From Ricinus communis (taxonomy: Eukaryota; Streptophyta; Magnoliopsida; Malpighiales; Euphorbiaceae): 64,000 nt of DNA. Below the pieces are notes generated by a model. It saw only the letters and a list, made by a program, of their open reading frames with translations, made no database searches and was not told the origin of the DNA. The DNA is taken from NCBI RefSeq assembly GCF_019578655.1, contig NC_063262.1:22327582-22391581 (forward strand). Reading direction: 5' to 3'. This document shows, piece by piece, positions 38,505-50,995 of the stretch (positions are counted from its first letter, which is position 1; each line of letters opens with the position of its first letter). The position numbers and the translations under genes are program-made.

Positions 38505-38786
38505 CTAGTTATAATTTTAGTAATAATATCTCTAGTATAAAAGTATTCAAGAACACAATAGTTTTATATGAATTTATTTAAATCATTATCTGTTCTCCTT
38601 TGTTATTTGTTATTCTCTCACTGAATTTTACTCTTATTTTTTTTCCATCAGTATTATGCAGGATGTTAAGAATCATATCATATTAGAAGTCAAGCAATTA
38701 GAGCTTCGAGTTGCTAGACTCTACGGTCCAGGAAAGTAAAAATAAAAGATTAGATAGTTATGCCTAGATCAGGCAGGGCCATTACA
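38505..38786 (+). repeat. 3' LTR remnant of element F
   Basis: Direct repeat of 37.46-37.74 kb: shared TATAAAAGTATTCAAGAA, ATTATGCAGGATGTTAAGAA, GAAGTCAAGCAATTAGAGCT, ending GGGCCATTACA. Only the LTR's last 280 bases remain. Confidence 0.75.
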
Positions 38787-38960
38787 GAGTAGTTCAGCCA
38801 ATTTCAATTCTCACATCAATAAGATTATACTAAATTTTAGTCTGTGTATTAAGTTACAAAAATCCAGAGTTTCATACATAATATTGCCAAAATAAAAGAG
38901 TATTGACTGAATCATAAAATCTACTAAATTTCATAATACATTTTTTACTATTTAGCAAAG

Positions 38961-39490
38961 TACTACAAAAAAACTGTGTTTAGCGAGGACACAATTGGTT
39001 GCTAAATTAAGTTGTGTTGGTAAAAGAATCAATCAATAGACTAGCGACATATAACTATCATCCAATAACGATATTTGAGTTGTACGTCACTAAATTCTAC
39101 AACGAGCATTCCATCATTACAGCCCATAAATGGCGTCCCTAAAGGCGTAGCCAAATTCGTATAATCTTTCAGCCTACTAACGACTAATCCATCGGTAGAG
39201 CCTATAAATACCGTCGCTAAAAGCGTAGCCTAATTCGCTTGGTATTCTAGCCTAGCAATAAACAATCCGTTGGTAAATTTTAAGAAATAGAACGACAGTG
39301 TCGTCGATAAAGTTCGTTGCTAAATATATTTTAAAATTTTTTAAAAAGTAAATAATTAGCCATTGGTAGGCCGTCGCTAAAACATAACAACAAACATCGT
39401 TGGCAAACCCATCAATAATGATTCTTGAAAGATAAAAAAAATTACTTCGTTGATATGCCTTCGCTAAAAATGTTATTTTTTTTTAATTTT
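38961..39490 (+). mobile_element. CACTA-type transposon end with subterminal repeats
   Basis: TACTACAAAAAAA at 38961 differs by one base from the plant CACTA terminus. It is followed by many short repeats in both orientations of the type GTCGCTAAA, CGTTGGTAA, TAGCGA and CGTCGC, the hallmark subterminal array bound by CACTA transposases. No second terminus or transposase was found, so it is a remnant. Confidence 0.6.
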
Positions 39491-41330
39491 TGTTGCTATT
39501 TCATCAGGGAATGCATGGATTTTCTTAAAATTTAAATTTAATATTTAATATTAATTAGTTTTCATTGATTTATTAAAAATCAAATAAGAGCAATCAGTTT
39601 GAAAAAATGTATAATAATATTAGTTTTTAAAATATATATAGTAAAATTAATCATTTACAAACAAGATTGTACTACAAAAAAAATAAAATAAATGATTAAT
39701 GAAGTCTAATGGATAGGTCCACATACAATAACTGAGTGGATTCCAATTCCTATGTACCAAAGCTCGCTCGAGGAGCTAAACGGTTTTAATGCTCCCCTCT
39801 CTAGCGAAGCCAGCAAGAAAAGAATTTTTAGTTAGTGATAAATTATAAAACTTAAAAATGTCATGATTAGTTGTAAGAAGTACTAAAAATGATATTTATT
39901 GTTGGAATAAGCCTATTTTTTAAAGAAATTGAGCCCGATTTTTTTTTTTACTGTTGATAATTCCATTGAAAGTTGTTGGTCTTAATACCATGTTGCTTGC
40001 AATTTTGATTTTTCATCATCTTGCAATTTTAATATTTATATCCTATACTCATGCATTATGGATCTGAGTCCAAAATACGTGAATTTTGATCTTTAAATTT
40101 AGATACAGTTTAACTTTTGAATTTAGACATTATTATTTTGTTGGCTTCTTGAATAAGAATTTAAAATTCATCACAACCCAACCAAAACTAAATACTTAAT
40201 AAAAAATTCTTAAATTTATTAGTTTATTGATTAAATTAAAAAGTCTCAATTTTGAATTAAAATATGTAGATAATTTTTTTGTCTTCCAATATCACTTAAT
40301 AGTTCCCTATAAACAACTCAACAAATTAAAAATATTATATTATTGAAATCTTAATATAAAATTATTTATGAAAATTAATACAAATATACTAAAAGGTGGA
40401 AAGACTAAAAAGACTAATAAATAAGATAAAAAAATAAAATAGTTAATTTATTGTACATAAATATTTAGTTAATTTTATTTGGAATAATATATGAAACATA
40501 AACAGATGTTAGAATTGAAATTTAAGAATAAATAATATTATTAAAATTATAAAAATAATAATTTATAAATATATAGATAATAAAATAATAAAATTAGATA
40601 CAAATATAAAAAATAATACACTAATAATCTAAAACTTCTTAAATTTAAAAAGTTTATATATTGATATTGAATTGATAGTGTATTTTTAAATTGAAGCTTC
40701 ATTAATATTAAATTGGAAATACATTGGTCTTGAACTGTAGATATATTGAAATCAAACTGGAAGTATATTGATTTTAAATTGCAGGTAGATTACTTATATA
40801 CCTGAAAAAATTTTCATAAACAGTTACATTAATATCAATATTGAATTATAAATATATTAATTTTAGTGAGTATTATAATATAAAAATATATATATATTAT
40901 ATTAATAAATAAATGTATTATAAAATTTATGAGAAAAATACAGTGAAAATTAAAATAAAACCATCAATTAAATATTATTTTGAATCGAGATTTATAGTTT
41001 TTATAATATAAAAATAAATTATATTTTATCTTTACAGATAAATATTGAAAATAGAAATACATACAAAATATCTACTTTTATATAAAAAATAATTATTATG
41101 AATAACTTATTAAACTATATATATCATTAAATAAAAAATTTAAATATCACATGTATAAATTTTGCTAAAATATAATATTATAATCAATTAATTATTTTAT
41201 TTAATATCTAATTAGAAACTTTTGCAAGTATATAAGCTTTAGACAAGAATTTTACAGCAAAACCATACATATTGATCCAGTAGTTTAATTAAAAATAACT
41301 TTCAGGTGTTTATGTTACGTTGAAATAGCT
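39491..41330. other. AT-rich DNA upstream of the peptide gene, nothing recognised
   Basis: No coding frame or strong repeat was seen. A second TACTACAAAAAAAA at 39669 is in the same orientation as the CACTA end, so it does not close that element. Confidence 0.5.
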
Positions 41331-41479
41331 AAAACCCAAAAAGTCACATGTTTTGCTATATGAGAACAAAATCTCAATTCCCAATATTACCTCGTTTCTT
41401 GTAACTTTTAAGACATATTCTCTAATCATTTCCTTTTTCATTTTCATTTTCTTTTAATTTTCATTTTCTAGGTGTAAGA

Positions 41480-41668
41480 TATAACCTTAGGTGAGTGCAA
41501 CTCGTGAATGGAATTCTTCTACACCTGTCCTCTTTTTCCACATCTGTACTTCTTATTTATCAGCTTTTGCATGCACTTCCAGCACTATAAAACTGACTCC
41601 AAAAGATCAATCCATTAGCCAAAAAATCAAAAAATTAAATTTAAGAAAAAAAAAAAAAAACAAGAAGA
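41480..41668 (+). promoter_or_regulatory. Core promoter and 5' leader of the intact peptide gene
   Basis: Contains GTGCAACTCGTGAATGGA, CACCTGTCCTCTTTTTCCAC, TTATTTATCA and a TATA box (TATAAA, 41586-41591), all matched in order upstream of the left-arm exon 1. Transcription would begin near 41615-41620, giving a leader of about 50 bases that ends in a poly-A-rich stretch before the ATG. Confidence 0.65.
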
Positions 41669-42478
41669 ATGAATTCTAAGGCTTCTTTCCTGCTAGCTCT
41701 TCTCTTTGCTGTGTTTTTACTCTCTCTTTCTGCCGTGGAAGTAGAGGCGTTCCAAGATGACCAATATTGTTAGTGTATATCTAATATTTTCTATATTTTC
41801 TTTGTTAGTTTTTTTGTATTTTCTGCATTCATTTAATGTTGTCATCTTTGATTTAATTTGAAAGATTTTAAAAAGATTATAATATATTTTCATAAATTCG
41901 ATATTTTTCTAATAACTCGTTATGAAAAGAACTCCTACATTGTTATTTTTAGTTTTAGTTTTGCTGATATTATTTTAGATTTATTTTTGTAAATTTTAAA
42001 TTAAATGTTATTGTGAGTATATATATATATATATACGCTGTTATCGGATGTAAACACAGATATAGCCATATAAAAATAAAGAAAACTGAATTGTCTTTTT
42101 TTCCTTTCAAAATCATGGTGGTTGTGCAGTAGTTCCAGCAGTTGAAACAATGTCAAATGCACGTTGTTGCTTGGTGATGCCGGTACCTCCTTTTGCTTGT
42201 GTGAAGTTTTGCTCGAGTGCTCAAGAAGCTGCCCTCCTGCAAAATCAACACATCTCTGGAAATGGTCAGTACCTTTAATCATATCTGACTAGTCCTAATT
42301 ATTTTTATTTTTATAGTTCCTTTGTTTGTTGGGTACTCAAATGCTTTATGTCTTAATACAATATGCACGTAAAGAAGAAGAAGAATCAAACATGGTGAAT
42401 GATGACAAACAAGGTGGATGGGGTGGAGATGGTGGACATCATGGAAGAGGTATCGGTTGTAGAAAGTGTCTACAATAA
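41669..42478 (+). CDS. Secreted Cys- and Gly/His-rich peptide, GRP3-like, three exons, 112 aa
   Basis: Exons 41669-41768, 42130-42264 and 42375-42478 join in frame with GT..AG introns, both phase 1, to 113 codons including the stop. Residues 1-27 are a signal peptide (basic Lys4, core FLLALLFAVFLLSLSA, likely cut after VEA), so the product should enter the secretory pathway. Exon 2 gives NARCCLVMPVPPFACVKFC and SAQEAALLQNQHI. Exon 3 gives an acidic EEEE patch, KQGGWGGDGGHHGRG, and a final CRKCLQ. Mature cysteines are at 46, 47, 57, 61, 107 and 110, enough for three disulfides. Paralogous exons at 14.4 and 60.0 kb carry a clearer GRP3-type block. Known GRP3-type proteins are apoplastic and one binds a wall-associated kinase; that role here is inference. 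The exon 3 acceptor lies in an AAGAAGAAG run, so one-codon alternative acceptors are possible. Confidence 0.7.
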
Positions 42479-42579
42479 GAGAAGTGAAGAGAAGCCCTAA
42501 ATTAAATGAACGAGTGAATGTACTTTGCAGAGTAAATTATGTGTACGACTGTGTGTAGTAAATATATGGGTAATAAGAA

Positions 42580-42585
42580 AATAAA
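42580..42585 (+). terminator. Polyadenylation signal of the peptide gene
   Basis: AATAAA about 100 bases downstream of the stop codon, in an AT-rich 3' flank. A usual plant-type position, unproven. Confidence 0.5.
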
Positions 42586-42599
42586 GAATAAGACATGTC

Positions 42600-43830
42600 T
42601 AAAAGTTGATGTAATAGGCCTGGAATAGGAAGCGGGGTTATATCCCATCAAGTTGACCCGTTTGAGGACATTAGTCCTTTGTAGCTTTCACGTGCATGGT
42701 TAAATTTCAGTTTTTTCTTTCTCCTTTCTTTTTGTCGTGTTTTTCTCTCATCTTCTGCTCCATCAAAACATATATTAAACTCACCGGTACAATGCAGTCT
42801 TAACCATCCATATATCTATATGAGTTATCTATTTTATAGGCGGGTAATGTATTGGTACCATTGCAATTTCAGTTCTATTTTATAGGCAGGTATAATATAA
42901 TCTCAGCCGTTTATTTTATTTAAGAAATCTCAGTCATTAGTGATCTGGTAATCTATTCAACTGGTTATATTTATTTTTCTTTACATTTATCAACATGTCA
43001 AATGTTGTATTACGTTTATCATTTCCAAAACAAAAAGCTAAAATTTGTTTAGATATTTCGAAATTAAACAAAAAGAAATAGGCTCAAAATAAGAAGGCTT
43101 AATTTATACAACTGAGAAGCTAAAAACACCAGGTTAGTGTAGCAACAATACATAGACAAGTGGAGACACTAAAATATAAAAGTTAATTTCTAATACCCAT
43201 TTTTTTTTTTTTTTGAATACGGATTACGGATTACTTTTCAATCTATTTTGTGTTTTTTTTTATATAATTTATATTAAACAATTATAGTGCTATTCTAATA
43301 AAAATTAACAATGTCTTGGTTATTAGCCATTTGTTTGTAACAAAATTACAGTTATTTATAGAAAGTATATCTTATAAAAATACAAATTAAAGTATAATTT
43401 ATAAAGATACATTTTAAATCTAATTGTTTGTTAATTATTTCGTTTAATTTATAGATACATATTATAACTCATACAAAATTCTTCTTATATTATATTTTTT
43501 AAAATATATATTTTACACTAAACCAGAATTTCGAAAAACTATTAACGATATTCCATTTTTACAATATTATTAATAAGATGTAACTAACATACTTAATCTT
43601 AATTAGATTAAGACTATTAAAAGATTATAGATACAATACTTATTTAATTTCAATTACAAGTATAATGTGACAGCGACAGATTAGAAATTTCATGAGAGGG
43701 TTTTTTTTTTTTAATTAACACAATGATGAAAAGTTAAGATAAGTGGTTTCAAATTTTATACTGCTTGTCTGGAATAAGTTGGCTTAAATTTTCTAACAGA
43801 TTGACACATGCATTTATAGTTCAAAGGAAA
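42600..43830. other. AT-rich DNA, nothing recognised
   Basis: Downstream flank of the peptide gene. No coding frame or repeat partner was seen. Confidence 0.5.
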
Positions 43831-43839
43831 TTGAATATA

Positions 43840-45007
43840 AAATACAATTTTAAAAACTTATTATTAAAGAGTCATTAGAAAAATAGTATTTAATTATTTA
43901 TAAACTATGAATAAGAAATATAAAAATAAAAATATAAAATAAATTAAAAAAAATTATTAGCCACTAAGCTAAATTTGAATATTATAATTAAATTTTTATT
44001 ATTATTAGTAATTTCGGTTCTGACTTCACTTTACTAGCATCAGATTGCATCTATCTCAATGTCCTAAATATTCTATATTGGTCTCATAATTGACTACTAT
44101 AGTCTTGGTGTCCTAATTTATATGTTTTGGTATTCTATATTGGTCTCATAATTGACTACTATAGTCTTGGTGTCCTAATTTATATGTTTTGGTGTTTTAG
44201 TATTTCTATGATATTGTTTTGGTGTTTTAGTATTTCTATGATAATATCTTGTAAATCCTATTGCACATGCTTTTATTCGTCTTTGATAAAAAAAAAAAAA
44301 AAGTCAAAAAATTGCATAGATTTTTATTTTTATTTTTTTTAATTTTGGCACTAAAATAATACAATTTTTTAAATTTTACTGTTAAAGAGTCATTAGAAAA
44401 ATAATTAAGACCTTGTTATTTTTACTGATTTAATATTTAATTATTTAGCTAAAACAATAAAGAAATGATACATAAAATAGATTAGAAAACTAATTAGCCA
44501 TTAAGCTTATTTTTGGTATTGTAATCATTTATCATTATTATTAATAATTCTAGTACTCACTTCACTTTAATAGTGTATATTGCCTCTATCTTAATGTCTT
44601 AAATATTTCAGACTGGTGTCATATGTTGGCAACTATGTAGTTTTGATATCTTAACTTAAATGGTTTGGTATTTGATATATTTTTTAATAATATCTTGTAA
44701 ATCCTATTAAATGACATACTTTTATTAGCTTTTGGTAAAAGTCAAAGAAAATGTATAAACGCTTATTTATTAATTATTTTAATTTTCACATTAGAATATA
44801 TGCAAATTTAGAATTTTATTTTTAAAGAGTCATTGGAAGAAATAATTAAAACCTTGTTAATTTTTATTAAATTTAGTATTTAATTATTTAGTATGAGCTA
44901 TGAATGAAAATATATATATATACGAAAATAAAATAGATTAGAAAAATTATTAGTCATTAAGCTAATTTTGGATATTATAATCAATTTCTCATTATTATTT
45001 AGTAATC
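43840..45007 (+). repeat. Tandem repeat with roughly 0.45-0.5 kb unit, 2.4 copies
   Basis: Units begin near 43840, 44345 and 44795. Each has AAAGAGTCATTRGAARAA, then TATTTAATTATTTA, an ATTAGCCAYTAAGCTAA-like block, and (in units 1 and 2) CACTTCACTTTA with AATATCTTGTAAATCCTATT. Unit 3 stops at 45007, where gypsy sequence begins. Divergence between units shows it is old. Confidence 0.75.
44068..44250 (+). repeat. Two nested short tandem duplications inside repeat unit 1
   Basis: A 63-base segment starting ATTCTATATTGGTCTCATAA is present twice back to back (about 44070-44195), with no differences seen. A unit of about 29 bases containing TTTTGGTGTTTTAGTATTTC follows twice (about 44186-44243). 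Their identity implies recent slippage or unequal exchange. Confidence 0.8.
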
Positions 45008-46252
45008 TCATAAAGGAGATTTTAGAAGAGGCTCATTGTACAGCTTACAGCATGTATTCGGGCTCCACCAAAATGTATCATGATTTGAAAAATTATTGAT
45101 GGAGTGAAATGAGGAGGGATGTGGGAGAGTTTGTCTCCAAGTGTTTGACGTGTCAATAGGATAAATTGGAGCATCATAAGCTGTCAGGGTTATTGCAACC
45201 ATTTTTATCCTATAGTGGAAATATTAAAAGATTATTATGGATTTTGTTTCGGGTTTACCCAAGACTTCGACTGGTTATGATTTTATTTAGGTAATTATGG
45301 ACCGTTTGACTAAGTCAGCGCACTTCCTTCCGGTGAAGACTATCTATTATGTGGCTAAGTATGCATGAGTGTATCTGGAAAGAATTGTCAGTCTTCACGG
45401 CGTTTCTATTTCCATAGTGTCTGACAGAGGACTGTAGTTCACTTCGAGATTTTGGAGGAAGCTACAAGAAGAACTTGGTACCAGATTGGACTTCAGTATA
45501 GCTTTTCACCCTCAGACTGATGAACAATCGGAGAGGACAATTCAGACTTTAGAGGATATGTTTCGGATGTGCGTGATAAATTTTAGTGGTCAGTGAAATT
45601 GATACTTACCGTTGATTATGCAAGCATCAAGATGGCCCTCTATGAGGCATTGTATGGCCGAAAGCGCAGATCTCTTATGTGTTGGGAAGAGGTTAGCGAA
45701 CGGAAGTTAGCAAGACTAGAGTTAGTTCATATCACTTCAGAAAAAATTTCTATTATCTGCAAGCGGCTGAAGACAGCTTTCAATAGGCAAAAAAGTTATG
45801 CGAGCCCGAAGTGGAAGCACGTGGATTTCAGTGTTGGGGAATATGTGTTTTTGAAGGTGTCCCCTATGCGTGGTGTGATATGTTTTGGCAAGAAAGGCAA
45901 ATTTCCCCTCGATATTGTGAGACCCTTTGAGATTATAAACAAGATTGGAGAGGTGGCATATAAACTGGACTTGCTGCCAAATTTCTTGCATGTGCATCAA
46001 GTATTTCATAAATCAATGTTAAGGAAGTATATTTCAGACTCTTCACATGTGTTGCAACCTCAATATGTGGAAGTAAGTGAATATTTGACTTATAAGGAGC
46101 AGCCGGTTAGGCTTGTGGATACGCAAGTTCACCAACTGCATTTTAAGATTATATCGATGGTTAAAGTGTTGTGGCGGAACCATTCGTCAGAAGAGTGTAC
46201 CTGGGAAACTAAACAAGAAATGAGGAGTGTTTACCCTCGTTTGTTCCAGTCC
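45008..46252 (+). pseudogene. Ty3/gypsy integrase pseudogene (zinc finger, DDE core, C-terminal module)
   Basis: Starts EILEEAHCTAYSMYSGSTKM, with the His..His..Cys..Cys zinc-finger pattern finishing at CLTCQ. The catalytic core follows in another frame: Asp in MDFVSGLP (codon 45240), Asp in VSDRG (45423) and Glu in SERTIQ (45531), giving the D,D(35)E spacing of retroviral-type integrases. The tail (45593-46252, a third frame) has RPFEIINKIGEVAYKLDLLP and VLWRNHSSEECTWE. Stops are at 45097, 45157, 45366, 45435 and 45594 in their respective frames, with at least two frameshifts, so it is dead. The upstream end is cut at 45008; the downstream end runs into the polypurine tract and 3' LTR. The tail from about 45656 belongs to the duplicated arm. 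Confidence 0.9.
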
Positions 46253-46486
46253 TGAGGTAAGCCGTGTTTCTTTTAAAATTCGAGGTCGAATTTTTTTCTA
46301 AAGGGGATAGAATGTAATACTAAAAATAAAATAAAATAAATAATAATAATATTATTTTTTTCTCTTTCTCTCTTTTTCCTTCTCCCCCCTTTCCTTCCCT
46401 CTCCTCTTTCCCTCCTTATTTTTCTCCCCGATGTCAATTGCTTCCCCCCCTTTCTGCCTGCGCACTGAACAGGCCGCCGTCGCCCA

Positions 46487-49422
46487 TGTCACGACCCCAT
46501 CTGTGGGCTGTGACTGGCACTAAAGAATGGGTAGGCGTAAGGCTACCGAATCCTATAGTAAGTCTGATACTCACTAACTTAAATAAATATCATCTCATTT
46601 AATATTATTGATGCCACAATTTATTGTAACTATTAAATTTTACACAATTAATTCGGTCTGCCAGAAGAATTAGGCGAGACCCAAAACCACAAAGGATTAC
46701 AACATATAACACTATTAATTCTATTGCGGAGAATCTAAGATTTTACAAGTTAACATACCAAATAAATTACATCACCCGATGATAAAGGAGTCGGGTTACT
46801 AGATGAGAATCACAGGAAGACTAACAATCACAGATCTGAAAAACAGTAAAATTGAGACTGTCAGTCTCGAGAGTGAGTTAAAATCATATATCCAAAGAAA
46901 AATAGTTGTAAACACTTCAATAACACATTTATTTAATTTGAAATAAATACTAAGTCATGCAAAAATAAACGTATCATGTCATGCTTAAATTAAATAAAAT
47001 AATATTTCACACACTACGGGATGGATTACTTCAGTAGAACCCTAATCCCGACACTGACCTCTCGACCAATCTCAACACTGACATCTCGACTAACCTCAAT
47101 TCTACCCTCTCGACTAATCTCATTCCAATAAAACTGGCGCCCAGAGAGCGAAGCTCGACTAGAGTCCTTAACTCTAGTTCGGTCACTTAATTATCATTGA
47201 CAGTCATAGCCTTTCAGCTCTCTTATCCCAATAAGACTGGCGCGCAAAGAGCGAAGCTCGACTAGAGACCTTATCTCCAGTCTGGTCACTTAGGTTTCCA
47301 AATAAGCCGGCGCCTAGAGAGCAATGCTCGACCAGTGACCTTTACTCCGGCAAACACACTCTACTAAGCCCAGAGAGCGATGCTCGACCAGGGTAAGTCC
47401 TAGTCTTTCCTTTTTAAATTTACCCATTTTTCCTTTTTCCATCACTCATGGATTTATACCGGTACACTCATCAAACTCATATGTTCTACTGCCGTCTCAT
47501 CCCGAGTCATCATGCAATGATAAAGGAAGAACATACATGAATAATAATTAAATGAATAATTAAACTTGCACTAAATTAATTACAATAGCAAATCAAAAAA
47601 TTTATGCATGACACGCGTAAGCAGACATATTACTTTAACTCACAGCTTTGACGACCTCCTAGCTCTGCTCCGGTGCCTCGGTTGTAGCGAGCCGAACAGA
47701 CGGATTATCTAATCACGGAAAATAATTTATCAATAACGTTGAAATACTTGACAATTTAATCCTAGGTCTAGACTCCTAGGACTGACTGTCTAAGAATCTC
47801 GACTCAAAAGAATTCTACCGAAAATCCTTCAGAACCTCCCCTAAAACACGGACATTTACCCCCATAAAACGGGTCCAGGACCTGCCTGCCAGAAAAACAC
47901 TTCAAATATTCAACAATTCAATACAACGGGAGTCGGGTCCCCAGACTTCACTATTTTTTCCAACTCCCCACACAACATAAGTCACGACTCTGGCAGGCAG
48001 TCCAACAAACAATTATTTTAACACACAAATATTGTCTAATACACAACACCATTTAATAGACACATAATTATACCAAAGAATTTCCAAAATCAATAGGCCA
48101 GAGAAAATTACCGAGACGTTTTATCGCTCGGTCGCCCCTAACCGCTGGAGTCCGATCGACGATCCGAACACACCAACAGACTCGAAATGACGCGTCGATG
48201 ACGATCCCTGCTTCCGATTTTCGGATTCGTCCCCCGATCATTTGGAGAGATTTGCAGACGATCTCAGTCGTCGATTTACAAACGGAGTTCGATCGTCACG
48301 AAACCGGTACAATTGCGAAGTTTGAGCTGAGGAGAGTCGGGATACGTCCTCCGATCAACCATCCCCTACGGAAGCTTGCCGGAAAAATCAAAAAAAGCCG
48401 GATGCCTCCTACTTTCTCTCTCCACCGGATCTTCCGTCTCCGGCCACCACAGGCATCGCCGCTGCTGCCAAAAGAGAGCCCTTGCTGAGGGGAGCCGATC
48501 GCCACCGGAAACAGCCAACAAGGCCGCTGGAAAAGTGCTCGGAAGCCACTGCCTCTTCCTCGCGCTGGCCACGCCACGTCATGGACGACGCAGCGCCTTG
48601 GCTTCTTCTTCTTCTGGTTTCCCTCTCTCTCTCCCTGATTCCTCTTTTCTTCTTCTTCATATCGACTTTTGGTCCCTGAAATTTTCTTTCTTACCTTTTA
48701 GTCCCTCAATTTTTTTTAATTACAGCGATTTGGCCCTGTAAAATTTCTAATTAGCCTTTAAATTTTTCTTTAGCTTTTCAATTAAGCCCCTAACTATTTA
48801 ATTTGGACCAAATTAGAATTATAGAAAATATACAATTACATATATACCCTTGCTTTCAAATGTAAAATTATCAAAAAGCCCTTGCTGACATATTTAATTA
48901 TAAAAATACCAAACACACAAATTTTCATTAAAATCCCATAATAATAAAATTATAATTTTAACCCTCATCCCAAAATAAATTTCCAATTTAGTCCTAACAC
49001 AATTGATTTAATTAATCAATTTGCTAACTATTTTCCAACTTAAAATTTAATACCACTAGCTAATTAAAACACCAATTTCCCCAAAAATTCTTTTATAAAA
49101 ACATCCTTTACAAATTCTTCCATAATTTTTCCATATATAATTTTATTTATATATATGCATTTGGAGAAAATTTGAATAACCAAAAATATAATTTATTTCT
49201 CAAATAATTTACTTAATTAATTTCTTTAAAAAAATCAAACTAATTGGATATAGAAAATAACTCCTTTATTTGTCTAATATTAAAATTTAAAATTGCATTT
49301 AAATCATTCTAATTAAACAGAATAAAAAAATAAAAAATAAAGCTAAAATTAATTTAAATAAAATTTTATTTATTAATCATTATTAATATTAATATTATTA
49401 AATGAAAATTCTGGGTATTACA
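46487..49422 (-). mobile_element. Solo LTR D (2936 bp) inserted in the right-arm LTR
   Basis: Starts TGTCACGACCCCATCTGTGG and ends TTCTGGGTATTACA. It is flanked by GCCCA (46482-46486) and GCCTA (49423-49427), a target duplication with one difference. The left arm has the uninterrupted site (GCCTA as TAGGC at 20805-20809). Contains GGCGCCCAGAGAGCGAAGCT-type units at 47130-47395. The CG-rich open frames at 48.2-48.74 kb are part of the LTR. Confidence 0.88.
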
Positions 49423-50995
49423 GCCTAGCTTCTCTTCTTCCCCTCCTCGTCGCTGTGCCATCTTCCCCTTCTCCTTTTCCCGCTACCGCCATCGATCGAG
49501 GAGGAAAAAGCCTCCCTCCCGCCGAAGCAACTGCTACCATCCTCCAACAGCTCATCCGGCGCCGAAATCGAGCTCCCCGCGACTGGAAACCCTTGAGCAG
49601 ACCTTTCTAGTTGCAATTTTCATCGCCGACAGCTTGTTCGTCCTCGTCGGAGCCTAGACTTTCTGACCCTGAGTCAGTGCCCTTCGGCGAGTTTCCAGCC
49701 GGAACTCTTTTATTTTCAGACTCCCCGTAACTCAAGCTTCGCGTAGGCGCTTCTGGATTTGAATTCTGACATTATTGGTAGGACCGGCTTTCAGACCTCG
49801 GTGTTTTTCGGAAGCACGAGATTTTAAATTTTTGCTCGTATAATTTTATTTGGACCTCAAAAGTTATTTTATAATTTTAGAAAAATATTGTTGCCATTAA
49901 TTATCAACTATAGATAATTTAAATTTAATTGGATTTAATTAATTGTGATCTATGGTGTGTTGCAGAGTCGGAAAAAATAATGTAGTTTTAGTGGCCTGAC
50001 TCCCGTTGGTTGATTTCAGAATATTTGAAGTGTTTCTAACAAGTTCTCGACCCGTTGGACGGAGGGTAAATATCCATAAATTAGAGAAGGTTCTGTCAGA
50101 TTCAACAGAATTCTCAAGTCTAAAATATTTTTAGGTAGTCTAATCTAGAGGTCTATGCCTAGGGAAATTTAAGAATATTTATTAACTGAGTATTTTCGTA
50201 AATAGATAATCCGTCCATCTAGCCAGCTCCACCCGAGGTGTAGTAGCGAACTGCAAAACGCGACAGAATTGTGAGTTAAAGTCATATAATCACTGTACCA
50301 TTGGCATGTCTAAATTTAATGTGATATTTAATGATTAATGATTAATATTTAATATGATTATCATTATCGTTATTATAAGTAATTTTGTTTAATTGATAAT
50401 TTTTACGAATAGTATTATTATTATTATTATTAGTAAATTAATTTCATTATTTCTAATATGTTAATTAATATTATTTTAATACTAGTACTTTTATTACTAC
50501 TCATAATTTGCATGTTTGCTATTTCTGAAATTTCTAAATTTTTATTTCTCAGTATGTTATTGAATAGTTTATGTTGGCCTATGATTATTCTATTTATGAT
50601 TATTATAAATGTTGTGATTGTGATATTGGGATGTGGCGATAGTAGAATATGTCACCTCATGGGTTATATTAGGACCTCATGCGCACTAATAATAATCAGA
50701 GGCAGGTAACAAAGATTATTTTTGGATTTTGCCCTGGTCGAATATAACTCTCGTGGCTGTGAAAGCTTGAATACTAGAGAAAGGTCTTTGGTCGAGCAAT
50801 GCTCTCTAGGCGCTGGCTTAATTAGGAATCAAGTGTCCAAGATGGATGTAAAGACCCTGGTTGAGCTTCGCTCTCTAGGTGGCAAAACTATTAAAATAAA
50901 AGAGTCGAAAGGCTACCAACATTTGAGATTATGGTTATGCTGAGCCACTCGTTTGATAAGTCTTAAGATATATTTTCTTTCTAAAGTATGGCACG

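Noticed and set aside
42001..42282. 93-codon minus-strand open frame
   Set aside because: Antisense to intron 1 and exon 2 of the intact peptide gene, whose plus-strand splice sites, phases and paralogs are convincing.
48198..48741. Open frames of 65-121 codons
   Set aside because: Same CG-rich LTR segment in solo LTR D; judged non-coding for the same reason.
50458..50943. Hydrophobic 83-codon frame and the following 73-codon frame
   Set aside because: LTR sequence of element G. The left-arm match at 19408-19605 is shortened and the second frame reads the GAGCTTCGCTCTCTAGG repeat.
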